NCBI RefSeq assembly: GCF_000349845.1
Contig: NC_020829.1
Coordinates: 1,674,001 to 1,738,000, forward strand
Direction: 5' to 3'
DNA length: 64,000 nucleotides
DNA from: Pseudomonas sp. ATCC 13867
Lineage (GTDB): Bacteria > Pseudomonadota > Gammaproteobacteria > Pseudomonadales > Pseudomonadaceae
The notes beneath the pieces were generated by a model. That model saw only the letters and a program-made list of their open reading frames with translations. It did not search any database and was not told where the DNA came from. Below are positions 19,915-27,758 of this stretch, piece after piece (positions within the stretch are counted from its first letter, which is position 1; the number at the start of each line of letters is the position of its first letter). A program made the translations under genes and the position numbers.

Positions 19915-19942
19915 CGCGCAACCGTCGGAGGGCGGTTGCGCG
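19915..19942. terminator. Hairpin between convergent phosphoketolase-like and DUF3820 genes
   Basis: CGCGCAACCG and CGGTTGCGCG form a perfect 10-base stem with an 8-base loop immediately after the phosphoketolase-like stop. There is no T-run, so it may be a weak or factor-aided bidirectional terminator. Confidence 0.5.
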
Positions 19943-19946
19943 GGGT

Positions 19947-20162
19947 TCAGCGTTTCAGCGGTTTGATCAGGCTATCGAGACCGTCGATCTTCAGCTCCAG
20001 GGTCAGTTGCATCAACTGGCCCAGTTCACCCTTGGGGAACTCGCCCTTGCGGTGGAACCACAGCAGGTACTCTTCCGGCAGGTCCACCAGCATGCGCCCC
20101 TGGTACTTGCCGAACGGCATCGGCGTGCGCGCGATCTTCAACAGCTGCAGCTTGTCGAGCAT
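19947..20162 (-). CDS. Small DUF3820 protein
   Basis: A 71-residue cytoplasmic protein with the DUF3820 pattern: MPFGKYQGRMLVDLPEEYLLWF and a basic C-terminus. The FGKYxGxxxxDLP motif resembles the exonuclease-associated quorum-regulated factor family. No enzymatic residues are evident and its function is unknown. It begins 12 bases after the stop of the secreted protein gene on the same strand, so the two are probably one operon. Confidence 0.85.
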   Translation of the reverse strand: MLDKLQLLKIARTPMPFGKYQGRMLVDLPEEYLLWFHRKGEFPKGELGQLMQLTLELKIDGLDSLIKPLKR

Positions 20163-20174
20163 GGCGGGGCGAGG

Positions 20175-20582
20175 TTACTTCTGCAGCTTGATCTTGCAGC
20201 TGCCGGCGTCGAAGCGCTCGGTGGCGACCGGGGCGTTGGTCTTGTACTCGGTGAAGCTGTAGGTGAGGATCGCGCCCTGAGCCAGCAACTGGCGGTAGGC
20301 GGTATTGCTGCAGACGCTGTCGCCCAGCTGGCTGCGCACGCTGTCGGGATTGGCACGCATTTTCTCGGCGTGGCTGGCGCGCACGCTCAGGTGGTTGATC
20401 AACTGAGGACCGTCGACGGTGTAGCCCTGGTCGAGGATGTCTTCGTTGATCGCGCGCGGGGTACCTTCACTGCTCTCCTTGGCGACCTTTTCCAGGGTCT
20501 GGGTCAGTTCGAAGTCCTTCTTCGACGCGGCGTGGGCGGCGGGAAGAACGAGGCAGAGGGCGAGGGCGGTGAGGCGCAGCAT
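20175..20582 (-). CDS. Small secreted protein, QSregVF type
   Basis: A 135-residue protein with a clear signal peptide (MLRLTALALCLVLPAAHA, cut before about residue 19). The mature part is about 117 residues with two cysteines (VCSNTAY and GSCKIKL) that could form a disulfide. It resembles P. aeruginosa PA3611, a quorum-sensing-regulated secreted protein of known structure but unknown function. The start is MLRL, because AGGAG is six bases upstream of it and directly abuts the alternative ATG two codons earlier. Export to the periplasm or outside is inferred. Confidence 0.82.
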   Translation of the reverse strand: MLRLTALALCLVLPAAHAASKKDFELTQTLEKVAKESSEGTPRAINEDILDQGYTVDGPQLINHLSVRASHAEKMRANPDSVRSQLGDSVCSNTAYRQLLAQGAILTYSFTEYKTNAPVATERFDAGSCKIKLQK

Positions 20583-20827
20583 GGGCATCTCCTGACAATG
20601 GTGCCGATTCGACCGTGCGGACCCATCGGGGTTCGCCGGTTGTTCCTGGTCGCCATTGTCCCTGAAAAGCGCGTCCGTGCCGAGGAGCACGTGTCGCGGC
20701 GGCGCCGCACGGCGGTCCTCTGGCGTCGGGAGATAGGACGGCTCTGTTACAATCACCGGCCTGCACCTTTCGTTTTGTCCGAGCAGCCGATGTTCCAATC
20801 GCTTTCCCTCGCCCCGGTGGCGCGTTC

Positions 20828-21553
20828 ATGAGCCACGCCGTTGCCCGTCTTCGCGATGAACGCCTTGCCCGTTGCGTCAAGCCGTTCGTGGCCCGTGGTT
20901 CGCGCTCGCCGCGTTGCGCCGGCTGCCGTCTGCGGCCGAACTACTGCATGTGTGGCCTGCGTCCGCAGGTCGAGTCGAACGCGGCGATGTGTCTGGTGAT
21001 GTTCGATACCGAGCCGCTCAAGCCCAGCAACACTGGCTGGCTGATCGCCGAGACCGTGCCCGAGACCTGGGCGTTCGGCTGGTCGCGCATCGAGGTCGAT
21101 CCGGCCTTGCTGGCGTTGCTGGACGATCCGCAATGGCAGCCCTACGTGGTGTTCCCCGGCGAGTTCGTCCAGCCCGAGCGCGTGGTGACCGAGGTGATGC
21201 CGCAGGAGGGCAAGCGCCCGCTGTTCATCCTGCTGGACGCGACCTGGAACGAGGCGCGCAAGATGTTCCGCAAGAGCCCTTACCTGGACCGCTTCCCGGT
21301 ACTGAGCATCACCCCCGATGCGCTGTCACGCTACCGCCTGCGCCGCTCCAAGTTCGATGAGCACCTGTGCACCGCGGAGGTGGCGGCGCTCTGCCTGGGG
21401 CTGGCCGGCGACCGCCGCGCCGGGGATGCGCTGGATGCCTATCTGGATGTGTTCAGCGAGCGCTACCTGGGCTCCAAGTGCCAGCAGCCGCTGGACGAGA
21501 AGAGCCCGGCACACCAGGTGCTGATGCCCTTCACCCAGGGCCAGGACTCGTAG
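20828..21553 (+). CDS. tapT: tRNA-uridine aminocarboxypropyltransferase (DTW family)
   Basis: A 241-residue DTW-domain protein. The zinc-like cysteines RCAGCRLRPNYCMCG lie near residues 30-44, and the signature LLDATWNEARKM gives the D-T-W motif. Family members (TapT/YfiP) transfer the 3-amino-3-carboxypropyl group of SAM to uridine 47 in tRNA variable loops. In P. aeruginosa a polyamine transport operon lies between the preceding gene and this one; it is absent here. Confidence 0.9.
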   Translation: MSHAVARLRDERLARCVKPFVARGSRSPRCAGCRLRPNYCMCGLRPQVESNAAMCLVMFDTEPLKPSNTGWLIAETVPETWAFGWSRIEVDPALLALLDDPQWQPYVVFPGEFVQPERVVTEVMPQEGKRPLFILLDATWNEARKMFRKSPYLDRFPVLSITPDALSRYRLRRSKFDEHLCTAEVAALCLGLAGDRRAGDALDAYLDVFSERYLGSKCQQPLDEKSPAHQVLMPFTQGQDS

Positions 21554-21588
21554 CGGACTCTGTCCGCGATGCTTCTATTCCCGGGCTG

Positions 21589-21667
21589 TTCGCGAGCAAG
21601 CTCGCTCCTACAGTCCTGGCATCGCGCTCAGCCGGGAGGATTTTGTAGGAGCGAGCTTGCTCGCGAA
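21589..21667. repeat. REPIN: inverted pair of Pseudomonas REP elements
   Basis: A 24-base REP (TTCGCGAGCAAGCTCGCTCC then TACA, 21589-21612) and its inverted copy (21644-21667) flank a 31-base spacer, between tapT and the DMT gene. Each copy has its own GAGCGAGC/GCTCGC-type palindrome. Such elements are mobilised by RAYT transposases; none is encoded in this window. Confidence 0.92.
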
Positions 21668-21689
21668 CCGCGTCGTTGCGGCGCTGTAA

Positions 21690-22574
21690 TCAGGCCGGCT
21701 TCGCCTCGGCCTTTTTCGGCCACAACTGCGCCACCAGCATGCCGGTAAGCATTAGTGCGCACCCCAGGTAGCCGCGCAGGTGCAGTGTCTCGTCGAGGAA
21801 CAGGGCGCCGGCGATGGCGGCGAATACGGCTTCGAGCGACAGGATGATCGCCGCGTGGGAAGCGATGGCGTGTTTCTGCGCCACGACTTGCAGGGTGAAG
21901 CCGGTGGCGACGCCGAACAGGCCGCCATAGAGCAGTGCGGGGCCGGCCTGGACGATGGCGGCCCAGCGGATTTCCTCGAAGATCAGCGCCAGGACCAGGC
22001 TCACGACCGCGCAGGTGACGAACTGCAGGAAGGCCAGGCGGATCGGGTCGTAGCGGCTGGCGAACAGGCCCACCAGCAGTACGTGGCCGCCCCAGACGAA
22101 GGCGCCGGTCAACTGCAGCCAATCGCCGGAGGCAACGTGGAAGTTCGGCCCGATGCTCAGCATCGCCATGCCGATCACCGCCAGCGCCGCGCCCAGCCAG
22201 GTTCCCATGCCGGTGCGGTGGCCGAACAGCAGTCCCAGCAGGGGCACGATGATCACGTACAGGCCGGTGATGAAGCCGGAGTTGGTCACGCTGGTGAACA
22301 GCAGGCCGACCTGCTGCAGGTTGATCCCCAGAGTGAGCGCGGCGCCAATGGCCAGGCCCGCCAGCAGCAGGCCGCGATTGAAGGGCTGGGCGCCGCGCTT
22401 GCTCGACCAGGCCAGCAGTGGCAACAGCGCCAGCGCGCCCAGGGCGAAGCGCAGGCCGGTATAGAGAAACGGGCCGATGGCGTCCATCCCCAGACGCTGT
22501 GCGACGAAGGACACGCCCCAGATCATCGCGGTAAACAGCATCAGGATATCGGCGCGCAGCGCGTGGCTTTTCAT
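21690..22574 (-). CDS. DMT-superfamily exporter (EamA)
   Basis: A 294-residue protein with ten predicted membrane spans formed by two EamA repeats, of the drug/metabolite transporter superfamily. The first repeat begins near LMLFTAMIWGVSFVAQRLG and the second near LTGAFVWGGHVLLVGLFAS. A short Lys/Ala-rich tail ends the protein. The start MKSHALRAD gives the usual family length; the frame is open 70 codons upstream but that part is Arg/Gln-rich and not membrane-like. The substrate is unknown. Confidence 0.85.
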   Translation of the reverse strand: MKSHALRADILMLFTAMIWGVSFVAQRLGMDAIGPFLYTGLRFALGALALLPLLAWSSKRGAQPFNRGLLLAGLAIGAALTLGINLQQVGLLFTSVTNSGFITGLYVIIVPLLGLLFGHRTGMGTWLGAALAVIGMAMLSIGPNFHVASGDWLQLTGAFVWGGHVLLVGLFASRYDPIRLAFLQFVTCAVVSLVLALIFEEIRWAAIVQAGPALLYGGLFGVATGFTLQVVAQKHAIASHAAIILSLEAVFAAIAGALFLDETLHLRGYLGCALMLTGMLVAQLWPKKAEAKPA

Positions 22575-22813
22575 CTTGTTGTTCTCGAACGATGGAAAAA
22601 AAGCGGAACTCTGCCGCAAGCCTCGGCGCTTGGAAAGAGGCGCGCCTTGCCTGCGGGTGCGACGACAGTGCCCTTGACGTTGCATTCGCACGGACAGCGG
22701 GCGTTGTCTTTGCGTACAATGTGCGGGCAGTGCTCTATCCGGCTCCGACCTTCCCTGCGCAGGTTTGGCTGTTATCCACGGCAAGACTTCGGCGCGGCCT
22801 TCAAGGAATTTTC

Positions 22814-23464
22814 ATGGCTTCCTACGAGATCCTGATCGCTGACGATCACCCGCTGTTCCGCAGTGCCCTGCACCAGGCCCTGACCATCGGCCTGGGACCT
22901 GACGCGCGACTGGTGGAGGCGGCGAGCATCGCGGAGCTGGAGGCCAGGTTGAACGAAAAGTCGGACTGGGACCTGGTGCTGCTGGACCTGAACATGCCCG
23001 GCGCCTACGGCTTCTCCGGTCTGGTGCTGCTGCGCGGCCAGTATCCGCAGATTCCGGTGGTGATGGTCTCGGCCCAGGAGGACGCCGCCGTGGTGCAGCG
23101 CTCCCGCGAGTTCGGCGCCAGCGGCTTCATTCCCAAGTCCAGCGAACTGAGCGTGTTGCAGCAGGCGGTGCGCGCGGTGCTCGACGGCGACGTCTGGTGG
23201 CCGCCGCAGGTGGACGCCGTGACCGAGATGAGCGAGGAGGTCCGTGCCGCCAGTGCCGGTCTTGCCAGCCTCACGCCGCAGCAGTTCCGCGTGCTGACGA
23301 TGGTCTGCGAAGGTCTGCTGAACAAGCAGATCGCTTTCGAGCTGAACGTCTCCGAGGCCACGGTGAAGGCCCACGTCACCGCGATCTTCCGTAAGCTCAA
23401 CGTGCGTACCCGCACTCAGGCGGCGTTGCTGCTGCAGCAGATGGAGTCGGTCCCGGGGGCGTGA
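22814..23464 (+). CDS. erdR: LuxR-type response regulator ErdR
   Basis: A 216-residue response regulator. The receiver domain has Asp10-Asp11, the phosphoacceptor Asp58 in VLLDLNMPG and the Lys in GFIPKSS. The C-terminal NarL/FixJ helix-turn-helix reads LTPQQFRVLTMVCEGLLNKQ and onwards. It matches P. aeruginosa ErdR (PA3604), which controls ethanol oxidation and acetate activation genes. The start MASYEILIADD follows AAGGAATTTTC. Its sensor kinase is not in this window. Confidence 0.92.
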   Translation: MASYEILIADDHPLFRSALHQALTIGLGPDARLVEAASIAELEARLNEKSDWDLVLLDLNMPGAYGFSGLVLLRGQYPQIPVVMVSAQEDAAVVQRSREFGASGFIPKSSELSVLQQAVRAVLDGDVWWPPQVDAVTEMSEEVRAASAGLASLTPQQFRVLTMVCEGLLNKQIAFELNVSEATVKAHVTAIFRKLNVRTRTQAALLLQQMESVPGA

Positions 23465-23551
23465 TTTCGTCACATCCTGTCAAACCGAATGACTCCTTTT
23501 TGACGCGCGCTGGTATAGAGTGCCGCGACCTTTTACCTGTGAGAAACACTC

Positions 23552-23923
23552 GTGTCCGCTTCCCCCTTCAAAGGCCAGACCGGCCTGAAACGCATCTTCA
23601 ATGCCGCCGGTTATTCCCTGGCCGGCTTTGCCGCCGCCTTCAAGGGTGAAGCGGCCTTCCGCCAGTTAGTGCTGATCAACGTCATCCTGATCCCGCTGTC
23701 GTTCTTCTGCGACGTCACCCGCGGCGAGCGCGCGCTGCTGATCGCGGTGTGTTTGCTGGCGCTGATCGTCGAGCTGCTCAACTCTGCCATCGAGGCGGTG
23801 GTCGATCGTGTTTCCCTGGAGCGTCACCCGCTGTCGAAGAACGCCAAGGACATGGGCAGCGCCGCCCAGTTCGTGGCGCTGACCATCATCACCGTCACCT
23901 GGGCGGGCATCCTGCTGGGTTAA
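23552..23923 (+). CDS. dgkA: Diacylglycerol kinase
   Basis: A 123-residue small integral-membrane kinase with three spans that phosphorylates diacylglycerol (and undecaprenol in some bacteria) using ATP. The conserved block ELLNSAIEAVVDRVSLE holds the catalytic and metal-binding glutamates, followed by HPLSKNAKDMGSAAQ. The start is GTG (MSASPFKGQTGLKR) with only a weak ribosome site. The gene is about 90 bases after erdR and may be independently transcribed. Confidence 0.95.
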   Translation: MSASPFKGQTGLKRIFNAAGYSLAGFAAAFKGEAAFRQLVLINVILIPLSFFCDVTRGERALLIAVCLLALIVELLNSAIEAVVDRVSLERHPLSKNAKDMGSAAQFVALTIITVTWAGILLG

Positions 23924-23962
23924 GCGTCGGTCATCCTTTGCAGGACCGAGGGGGCGCCCAGT

Positions 23963-24031
23963 CCTTGCTCGCGAATCGCCCGGCCCTGATGTCGTCGGCG
24001 TGAAGCGTTCGCGAGCAAGCTCGCTCCTACG
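23963..24031. repeat. REP element with partial partner
   Basis: A full REP copy is at 24008-24031, and a 5'-truncated inverted copy (CTTGCTCGCGAA) lies at 23964-23975. It sits between dgkA and finR, a junction between two blocks that are far apart in PAO1. Confidence 0.85.
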
Positions 24032-24043
24032 AAAAGCGCATCG

Positions 24044-24970
24044 TCATGGAATCATCGGCAGCACGATCTCGTCGCTGCGCGTCACCCCGGCCGTTTCGCT
24101 GCGGCACAGGTCGAGAAACTCACGCATGGTCGCGGTCTGGTACTTCTGCCGGTGCCAGATGAAGTAGAACTGCCGGCGCAGGTCCAGATCCGGAGTTTCC
24201 ACCGCCACCAGGCTGCCGCGGCGGAAGGCGTCGCGCAGGGCCAGGCGTGAGATGCAGCCGATCCCCAGTCCCGACTCCACCGCGCGCTTGATCGCCTCGG
24301 TGTGTTCCAGTTCCAGGCGCACGTTCAGTGGCTCGATGCGGTGCCGCATGGCCTGGTCGAAGGTCAGTCGCGTGCCGGAGCCCTGCTCCCGCAGGATCCA
24401 GGCCTCCTCGATCAACCGCGCAAGGTCCGCGCGGCCTTCGCGGGCCAGCGGGTGCTGTGGCGCGCAGAACACCACCAGTTCGTCCTCCATCCACGGTTGT
24501 ACCTCGATGTCCGGGTGCTGGCAGTCGCCTTCGATCAGGCCCAGGTCGAGTTCATAGTGGGCGATGCGCTGCACCACGTGGGCGGTGTTGTGCACGTGCA
24601 GGCGCACCCGGCAGTCCGGCTGGCGCTGCATGAAGGTGCCGATCAGCAGGGTCGCCAGGTAGTTGCCGATGGTCAGGGTGGCGCCCAGGTCCAGCGAGCC
24701 GAAGGCGCTCTTGCCGTTGAGCATGTTCTCGATCTCGCTGCCGCGGTCGAGCAGGGCCACCGCCTGGGGCAGCAACTGGTGGCCGAGAGCGTTTAGGGTC
24801 AGGCGTTTGCCGGAACGGTCGAACAGCTTGCAGTCGAACTGCCGTTCCAGCTCGCCCAGGGCGGTGCTGGTAGCCGACTGCGACATGGACAGCGCTTCGG
24901 CCGCGCGGGAGACGCTTTCCTGCTGGGCGACGGCGACGAAGACTTCGAGCTGGCGCAGGGTGAACTTCAT
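24044..24970 (-). CDS. finR: LysR-type regulator FinR
   Basis: A 308-residue LysR-type regulator. The N-terminal helix-turn-helix (ESVSRAAEALSMSQSATSTALGELE) is followed by a CysB/CbbR-like effector domain. It lies divergently from fpr. In other pseudomonads FinR is required for superoxide-induced expression of fpr. The name is given by this context and overall resemblance. The intergenic region contains an 8-base inverted repeat overlapping the fpr promoter. Confidence 0.88.
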   Translation of the reverse strand: MKFTLRQLEVFVAVAQQESVSRAAEALSMSQSATSTALGELERQFDCKLFDRSGKRLTLNALGHQLLPQAVALLDRGSEIENMLNGKSAFGSLDLGATLTIGNYLATLLIGTFMQRQPDCRVRLHVHNTAHVVQRIAHYELDLGLIEGDCQHPDIEVQPWMEDELVVFCAPQHPLAREGRADLARLIEEAWILREQGSGTRLTFDQAMRHRIEPLNVRLELEHTEAIKRAVESGLGIGCISRLALRDAFRRGSLVAVETPDLDLRRQFYFIWHRQKYQTATMREFLDLCRSETAGVTRSDEIVLPMIP

Positions 24971-25080
24971 GCTGTGGGGCTCCGGAGAAGGCTGCGCGAC
25001 ATTTCGTCACCCCGGCGTAGGAAGCACCTGACGGTATCCTTTCGCGGCGACTGGGCGGCCTTATCTGCGTTTTGGATTAG

Positions 25081-25128
25081 CAATATCCAGATAATTTATT
25101 TTGCGGATATTGTCGACGCCTATAAAAT
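25081..25128 (+). promoter_or_regulatory. fpr promoter with inverted repeat
   Basis: CAATATCC (25081-25088) and GGATATTG (25105-25112) form an inverted repeat with 16 bases between. A -35-like TTGCGG (25101-25106) overlaps the right arm, and a -10-like TAAAAT is at 25123-25128, 16 bases on. This is the likely FinR target and fpr promoter; an activator bound here would contact polymerase at the -35. Confidence 0.55.
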
Positions 25129-25192
25129 GTCGCGCAATTGCGCTACGTCCGGGATCTGCTGGGGTGCGCCACGTTTCTCCTAGGAGTCCTTG

Positions 25193-25969
25193 ATGAGCAA
25201 CCTGTACACCGAACGCGTTCTCAGCGTGCACCACTGGAACGATACCCTCTTCAGCTTCAAGACCACCCGTAACCCGGGTCTGCGCTTCAAGACCGGTCAG
25301 TTCGTGATGATCGGCCTGGAAGTCAACGGTCGTCCGCTGATGCGCGCGTACAGCATTGCCAGCCCGAACTACGAAGAACACCTGGAGTTCTTCAGTATCA
25401 AGGTCCCGGACGGTCCGCTGACTTCGCGCCTGCAGCACCTGAAGGAAGGCGACGAACTGATGGTCAGCCGCAAGCCCACCGGCACCCTGGTGCTGGACGA
25501 CCTCAAGCCCGGCAAACACCTGTACCTGCTGAGCACCGGCACCGGCATGGCGCCGTTCCTCTCCGTCATCCAGGATCCGGAAGTCTACGAGAAGTTCGAG
25601 AAGGTCATCCTGGTTCACGGCGTGCGCTGGGTCAGCGAGCTGGCCTATGCGGACTTCATCACCAAGGTCCTGCCGGAGCATGAGTACTTCGGCGACATGG
25701 TGAAAGAGAAGCTGATCTACTGCCCGCTGGTTACCCGTGAAGAGTTCCACAGCATGGGCCGCCAGACCGACCTGATGCGCAGCGGCAAGCTGTTCGCCGA
25801 CATCGGCCTGCCGCCGATGAACCCGCAGGACGACCGCGCGATGATCTGCGGTAGCCCGAGCATGCTCGACGAAACCAGCGAAGTGCTGAACGGCTTCGGT
25901 CTGCAGATCTCCCCGCGCATGGGCGAGCCGGGCGACTACCTGATCGAGCGCGCCTTCGTCGAGAAGTAA
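25193..25969 (+). CDS. fpr: Ferredoxin-NADP+ reductase
   Basis: A 258-residue FAD enzyme that exchanges electrons between NADPH and ferredoxin or flavodoxin. The FAD motif RAYSIASPNYEE, the NADP-binding STGTGMAPFLS and the C-terminal ERAFVEK of bacterial subclass I reductases are seen. It supports iron-sulfur repair and oxidative-stress defence and could reduce the FdxA of this window. A TAGGAG site precedes the ATG. It is divergent from finR. Confidence 0.97.
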   Translation: MSNLYTERVLSVHHWNDTLFSFKTTRNPGLRFKTGQFVMIGLEVNGRPLMRAYSIASPNYEEHLEFFSIKVPDGPLTSRLQHLKEGDELMVSRKPTGTLVLDDLKPGKHLYLLSTGTGMAPFLSVIQDPEVYEKFEKVILVHGVRWVSELAYADFITKVLPEHEYFGDMVKEKLIYCPLVTREEFHSMGRQTDLMRSGKLFADIGLPPMNPQDDRAMICGSPSMLDETSEVLNGFGLQISPRMGEPGDYLIERAFVEK

Positions 25970-25992
25970 GCAGCGCTGTTGAGTTGAAGGAG

Positions 25993-26026
25993 CGCCGCGG
26001 TCCCTAATGGGATCGCGGCGTTTTTT
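25993..26026 (+). terminator. Intrinsic terminator of fpr
   Basis: A 12-base stem (CGCCGCGGTCCC / GGGATCGCGGCG, one G-T pair) with TAAT loop and six Ts. Confidence 0.92.
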
Positions 26027-26087
26027 ATGGCCCGGATTCGTGAGGGCGGCGGTTTTTCGTCGGATCGGATGTCGGTGCGCTGGGAGC

Positions 26088-26118
26088 GCCCTCACCCTGG
26101 CCCTCTCCCAGAGGGGGA
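26088..26118. repeat. CCCTCACCC/CCCTCTCCC dispersed repeat
   Basis: The stretch reads GCCCTCACCC, TGG, CCCTCTCCC, AGAGGGGGA. It matches a repeat often seen between genes of pseudomonads and other gamma-proteobacteria (from memory); its function is not known. Confidence 0.5.
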
Positions 26119-26169
26119 CTGTTCGGTGCGGGACGAAAGACTGGTATTAGCCGGCACGGAGAGCTTTTC

Positions 26170-26240
26170 GTAGGAGCGAGCCTGCTCGCGAACCTGCGGA
26201 GTATCGTGCACCACCGTTCGCGAGCAAGCTCGCTCCTACA
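26170..26240. repeat. REPIN: inverted REP pair
   Basis: REP copies at 26170-26192 (one substitution, CCTGCTC) and 26217-26240 in opposite orientation, between fpr and the VOC gene. Nothing else is recognised in 26041-26246. Confidence 0.9.
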
Positions 26241-26246
26241 GAAGCA

Positions 26247-26660
26247 TCAGGCCAGGCGTTGGCCGGACACGGCCGGGTGATACAGCGGCTGCACCTTGTT
26301 CCCCGCCGGGTCGAGCAGGTGGAAGCTGCGCGCGCCGTCGCCGTGGTCGAAGGGGCGGTCCAGCAGGGTTACGCCACGGGCCTTGAAGTACTGGTACCAG
26401 GCTTCCAGCTCTTCCACGCTGTCGACCACGAAGCCGTAGTGATCCATCGTCTGCAGACCGTTGGCCGCGCCGACGCCGCGTCCCAGGGATAGGTTGTCGT
26501 TGCCGCAGGTGAGGTAGACCAGGTCCTCGTTGGCGCGGTTGAGCACTTGCATGCCGAGTACGTCGACATAGAAGCGCTCGCACTCTTCCAGGTTCGGCAC
26601 CAGCAGGGCGAGGTGGCGCAGGCCGTTGAGGCGACCGGGGCGGACAGGGAGATCGGACAT
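26247..26660 (-). CDS. VOC (glyoxalase/bleomycin-resistance) superfamily protein
   Basis: A 137-residue vicinal-oxygen-chelate protein with two beta-alpha-beta-beta-beta modules. Probable metal ligands are His16 in RHLALLV and the His in MDHYGFVV. The last expected ligand, Glu in the DPxGNxxE motif, reads Gln (DPAGNKVQP), so metal use may differ. Possible roles include extradiol dioxygenase-like or thiol-transferase chemistry; no substrate can be assigned. It is divergent from the monooxygenase-like gene at 26721, and the two share a 60-base A/T-rich control region. Confidence 0.82.
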   Translation of the reverse strand: MSDLPVRPGRLNGLRHLALLVPNLEECERFYVDVLGMQVLNRANEDLVYLTCGNDNLSLGRGVGAANGLQTMDHYGFVVDSVEELEAWYQYFKARGVTLLDRPFDHGDGARSFHLLDPAGNKVQPLYHPAVSGQRLA

Positions 26661-26676
26661 GGACGGGATTCCTTTT

Positions 26677-26709
26677 TTGTATACAATTTGTTTTTAAATT
26701 TAAAACAAA
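26677..26709. promoter_or_regulatory. Palindromic control region between VOC and ABM genes
   Basis: Two symmetric elements lie next to each other: TTGTATACAA (26677-26686) and TTTGTTTT-N7-AAAACAAA (26687-26709). The first resembles GntR-type operators. The region is very A/T-rich against the GC-rich background and lies between the two start codons, so it must hold both promoters. No regulator gene is adjacent. Confidence 0.55.
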
Positions 26710-26720
26710 AGGAGCATCCT

Positions 26721-27023
26721 GTGTACAGTCTCTTTATCAAGACCCGGGTAAAGCCCGGAACCGCCGACGATTTCCTGGCCGCCATCAAGGTCAATGCCGC
26801 CGCTTCGGTATCCAATGAGCCGGGGTGCCTGGTGTTCGATGTGTCCCAGGACCGCGTCGATCCGGAGGTGATCTACCTCTACGAGATCTACCGCGACGAC
26901 GCGGCCTATGACGCGCACACCCAGACCGCGCACTTCCGTGACAGTCGCCCGCTGGTGGAGCCGCTGATCCTCGAACAGGAATGCTTCGAGAGCGAGGTGG
27001 TCGCCCTCAACCCGGTGAGCTGA
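26721..27023 (+). CDS. Antibiotic-biosynthesis-monooxygenase-like (ABM/YgiN) protein
   Basis: A 100-residue ferredoxin-like-fold ABM domain protein (VYSLFIKTRVKPGTADDF, then NEPGCLVFDVSQD and EIYRDDAAYDAHTQTAHF). YgiN-type members are cofactor-free quinol monooxygenases; others are heme-degrading or of unknown role. The GTG start is preceded by AAAAGGAG with six bases between. It is divergent from a VOC protein, suggesting a joint role in handling a quinone- or catechol-like compound; that link is inference. Confidence 0.78.
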   Translation: MYSLFIKTRVKPGTADDFLAAIKVNAAASVSNEPGCLVFDVSQDRVDPEVIYLYEIYRDDAAYDAHTQTAHFRDSRPLVEPLILEQECFESEVVALNPVS

Positions 27024-27029
27024 TCCGCT

Positions 27030-27728
27030 TCAGTCGGCGCCGCGAATCAGGTCGAGCACGCGGATCTCGCCCTCGGCCGGGTAGTGCCAGTGCACGTCCA
27101 GGTCCCACAGGCGCACTCCGTAGCGGCGCTCGGGCGGCGGCTTCTGGTAGGCCGGACGCGGGTCCTGGGCGAGACACTGTTCGACCAGTTCGCGCACCGG
27201 CTGGCCGAGTCGCACACCGTGCTCGTGGGCCTGGCGCAGGGCCTCGTCGCTCCACTGCACGGCGATGGCGGCGGGCGGTGCGTCGGCAATGGCGTTGCGC
27301 GCATCGCTGACGATGTCGGCGTAGGGCACGTAGGGCTTGATGTCGAGTACCGGCGTGCCGTCCAGCAGGTCGATGCCGGATAGCCAGAGGCGGCCGGGTT
27401 CGACCTTCTCCAGCTTCACCACCGACTGGCCGATGCCGTTGGGGCGGTGGGTGGCGCGGGTGGCGAACACGCCGAGGGAGCGGTTGCCGCCCAGGCGCGG
27501 CGGGCGCACCTTCAGCCGTGGCTTGTTTTCCAGTGCCTGGTGGAAGAGGAAGATCAACCAGACGTGGCTGACCTGCTCCAGGCCTTCCACCGCATCGCCG
27601 GTGTCGAACGGCGGCAGCAATTCCAGTACGCCGGTCGCGGCCGGAGCCAGTTGCGGCTGGCGCGGGATGGCGAACTTCTCCTTGAAGCAGGAGCGGACAT
27701 GGCCGATGGGCGTGACGGAATGAGGCAT
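27030..27728 (-). CDS. trmO: tRNA (N6-threonylcarbamoyladenosine37-N6)-methyltransferase
   Basis: A 232-residue TrmO (TsaA/UPF0066 family) that methylates t6A37 of threonine tRNAs using SAM through an unusual beta-barrel fold. The motifs CFKEKFAIPRQPQL, SHVWLIFLFH, RPPRLGGNRSLGVFATRATHRPNGIG and DLLDGTPVLDIKPYVPYAD are diagnostic. The C-terminal domain ends with RRYGVRLWDLDVHWHYP. The start is MPHSVTPIGHVRSCF; there is no good ribosome site, and an ATG ten codons upstream is possible. It converges with the ABM gene. Confidence 0.93.
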   Translation of the reverse strand: MPHSVTPIGHVRSCFKEKFAIPRQPQLAPAATGVLELLPPFDTGDAVEGLEQVSHVWLIFLFHQALENKPRLKVRPPRLGGNRSLGVFATRATHRPNGIGQSVVKLEKVEPGRLWLSGIDLLDGTPVLDIKPYVPYADIVSDARNAIADAPPAAIAVQWSDEALRQAHEHGVRLGQPVRELVEQCLAQDPRPAYQKPPPERRYGVRLWDLDVHWHYPAEGEIRVLDLIRGAD

Positions 27729-27758
27729 GGCGGTGGAGGCTGGCGCTGGGGCGAACAT

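Noticed and set aside
21589..26240. Repeated near-identical 24-base units as a possible CRISPR array
   Set aside because: The units are scattered singly or in inverted pairs with irregular distances, palindromic, and match Pseudomonas REPs; no cas genes.
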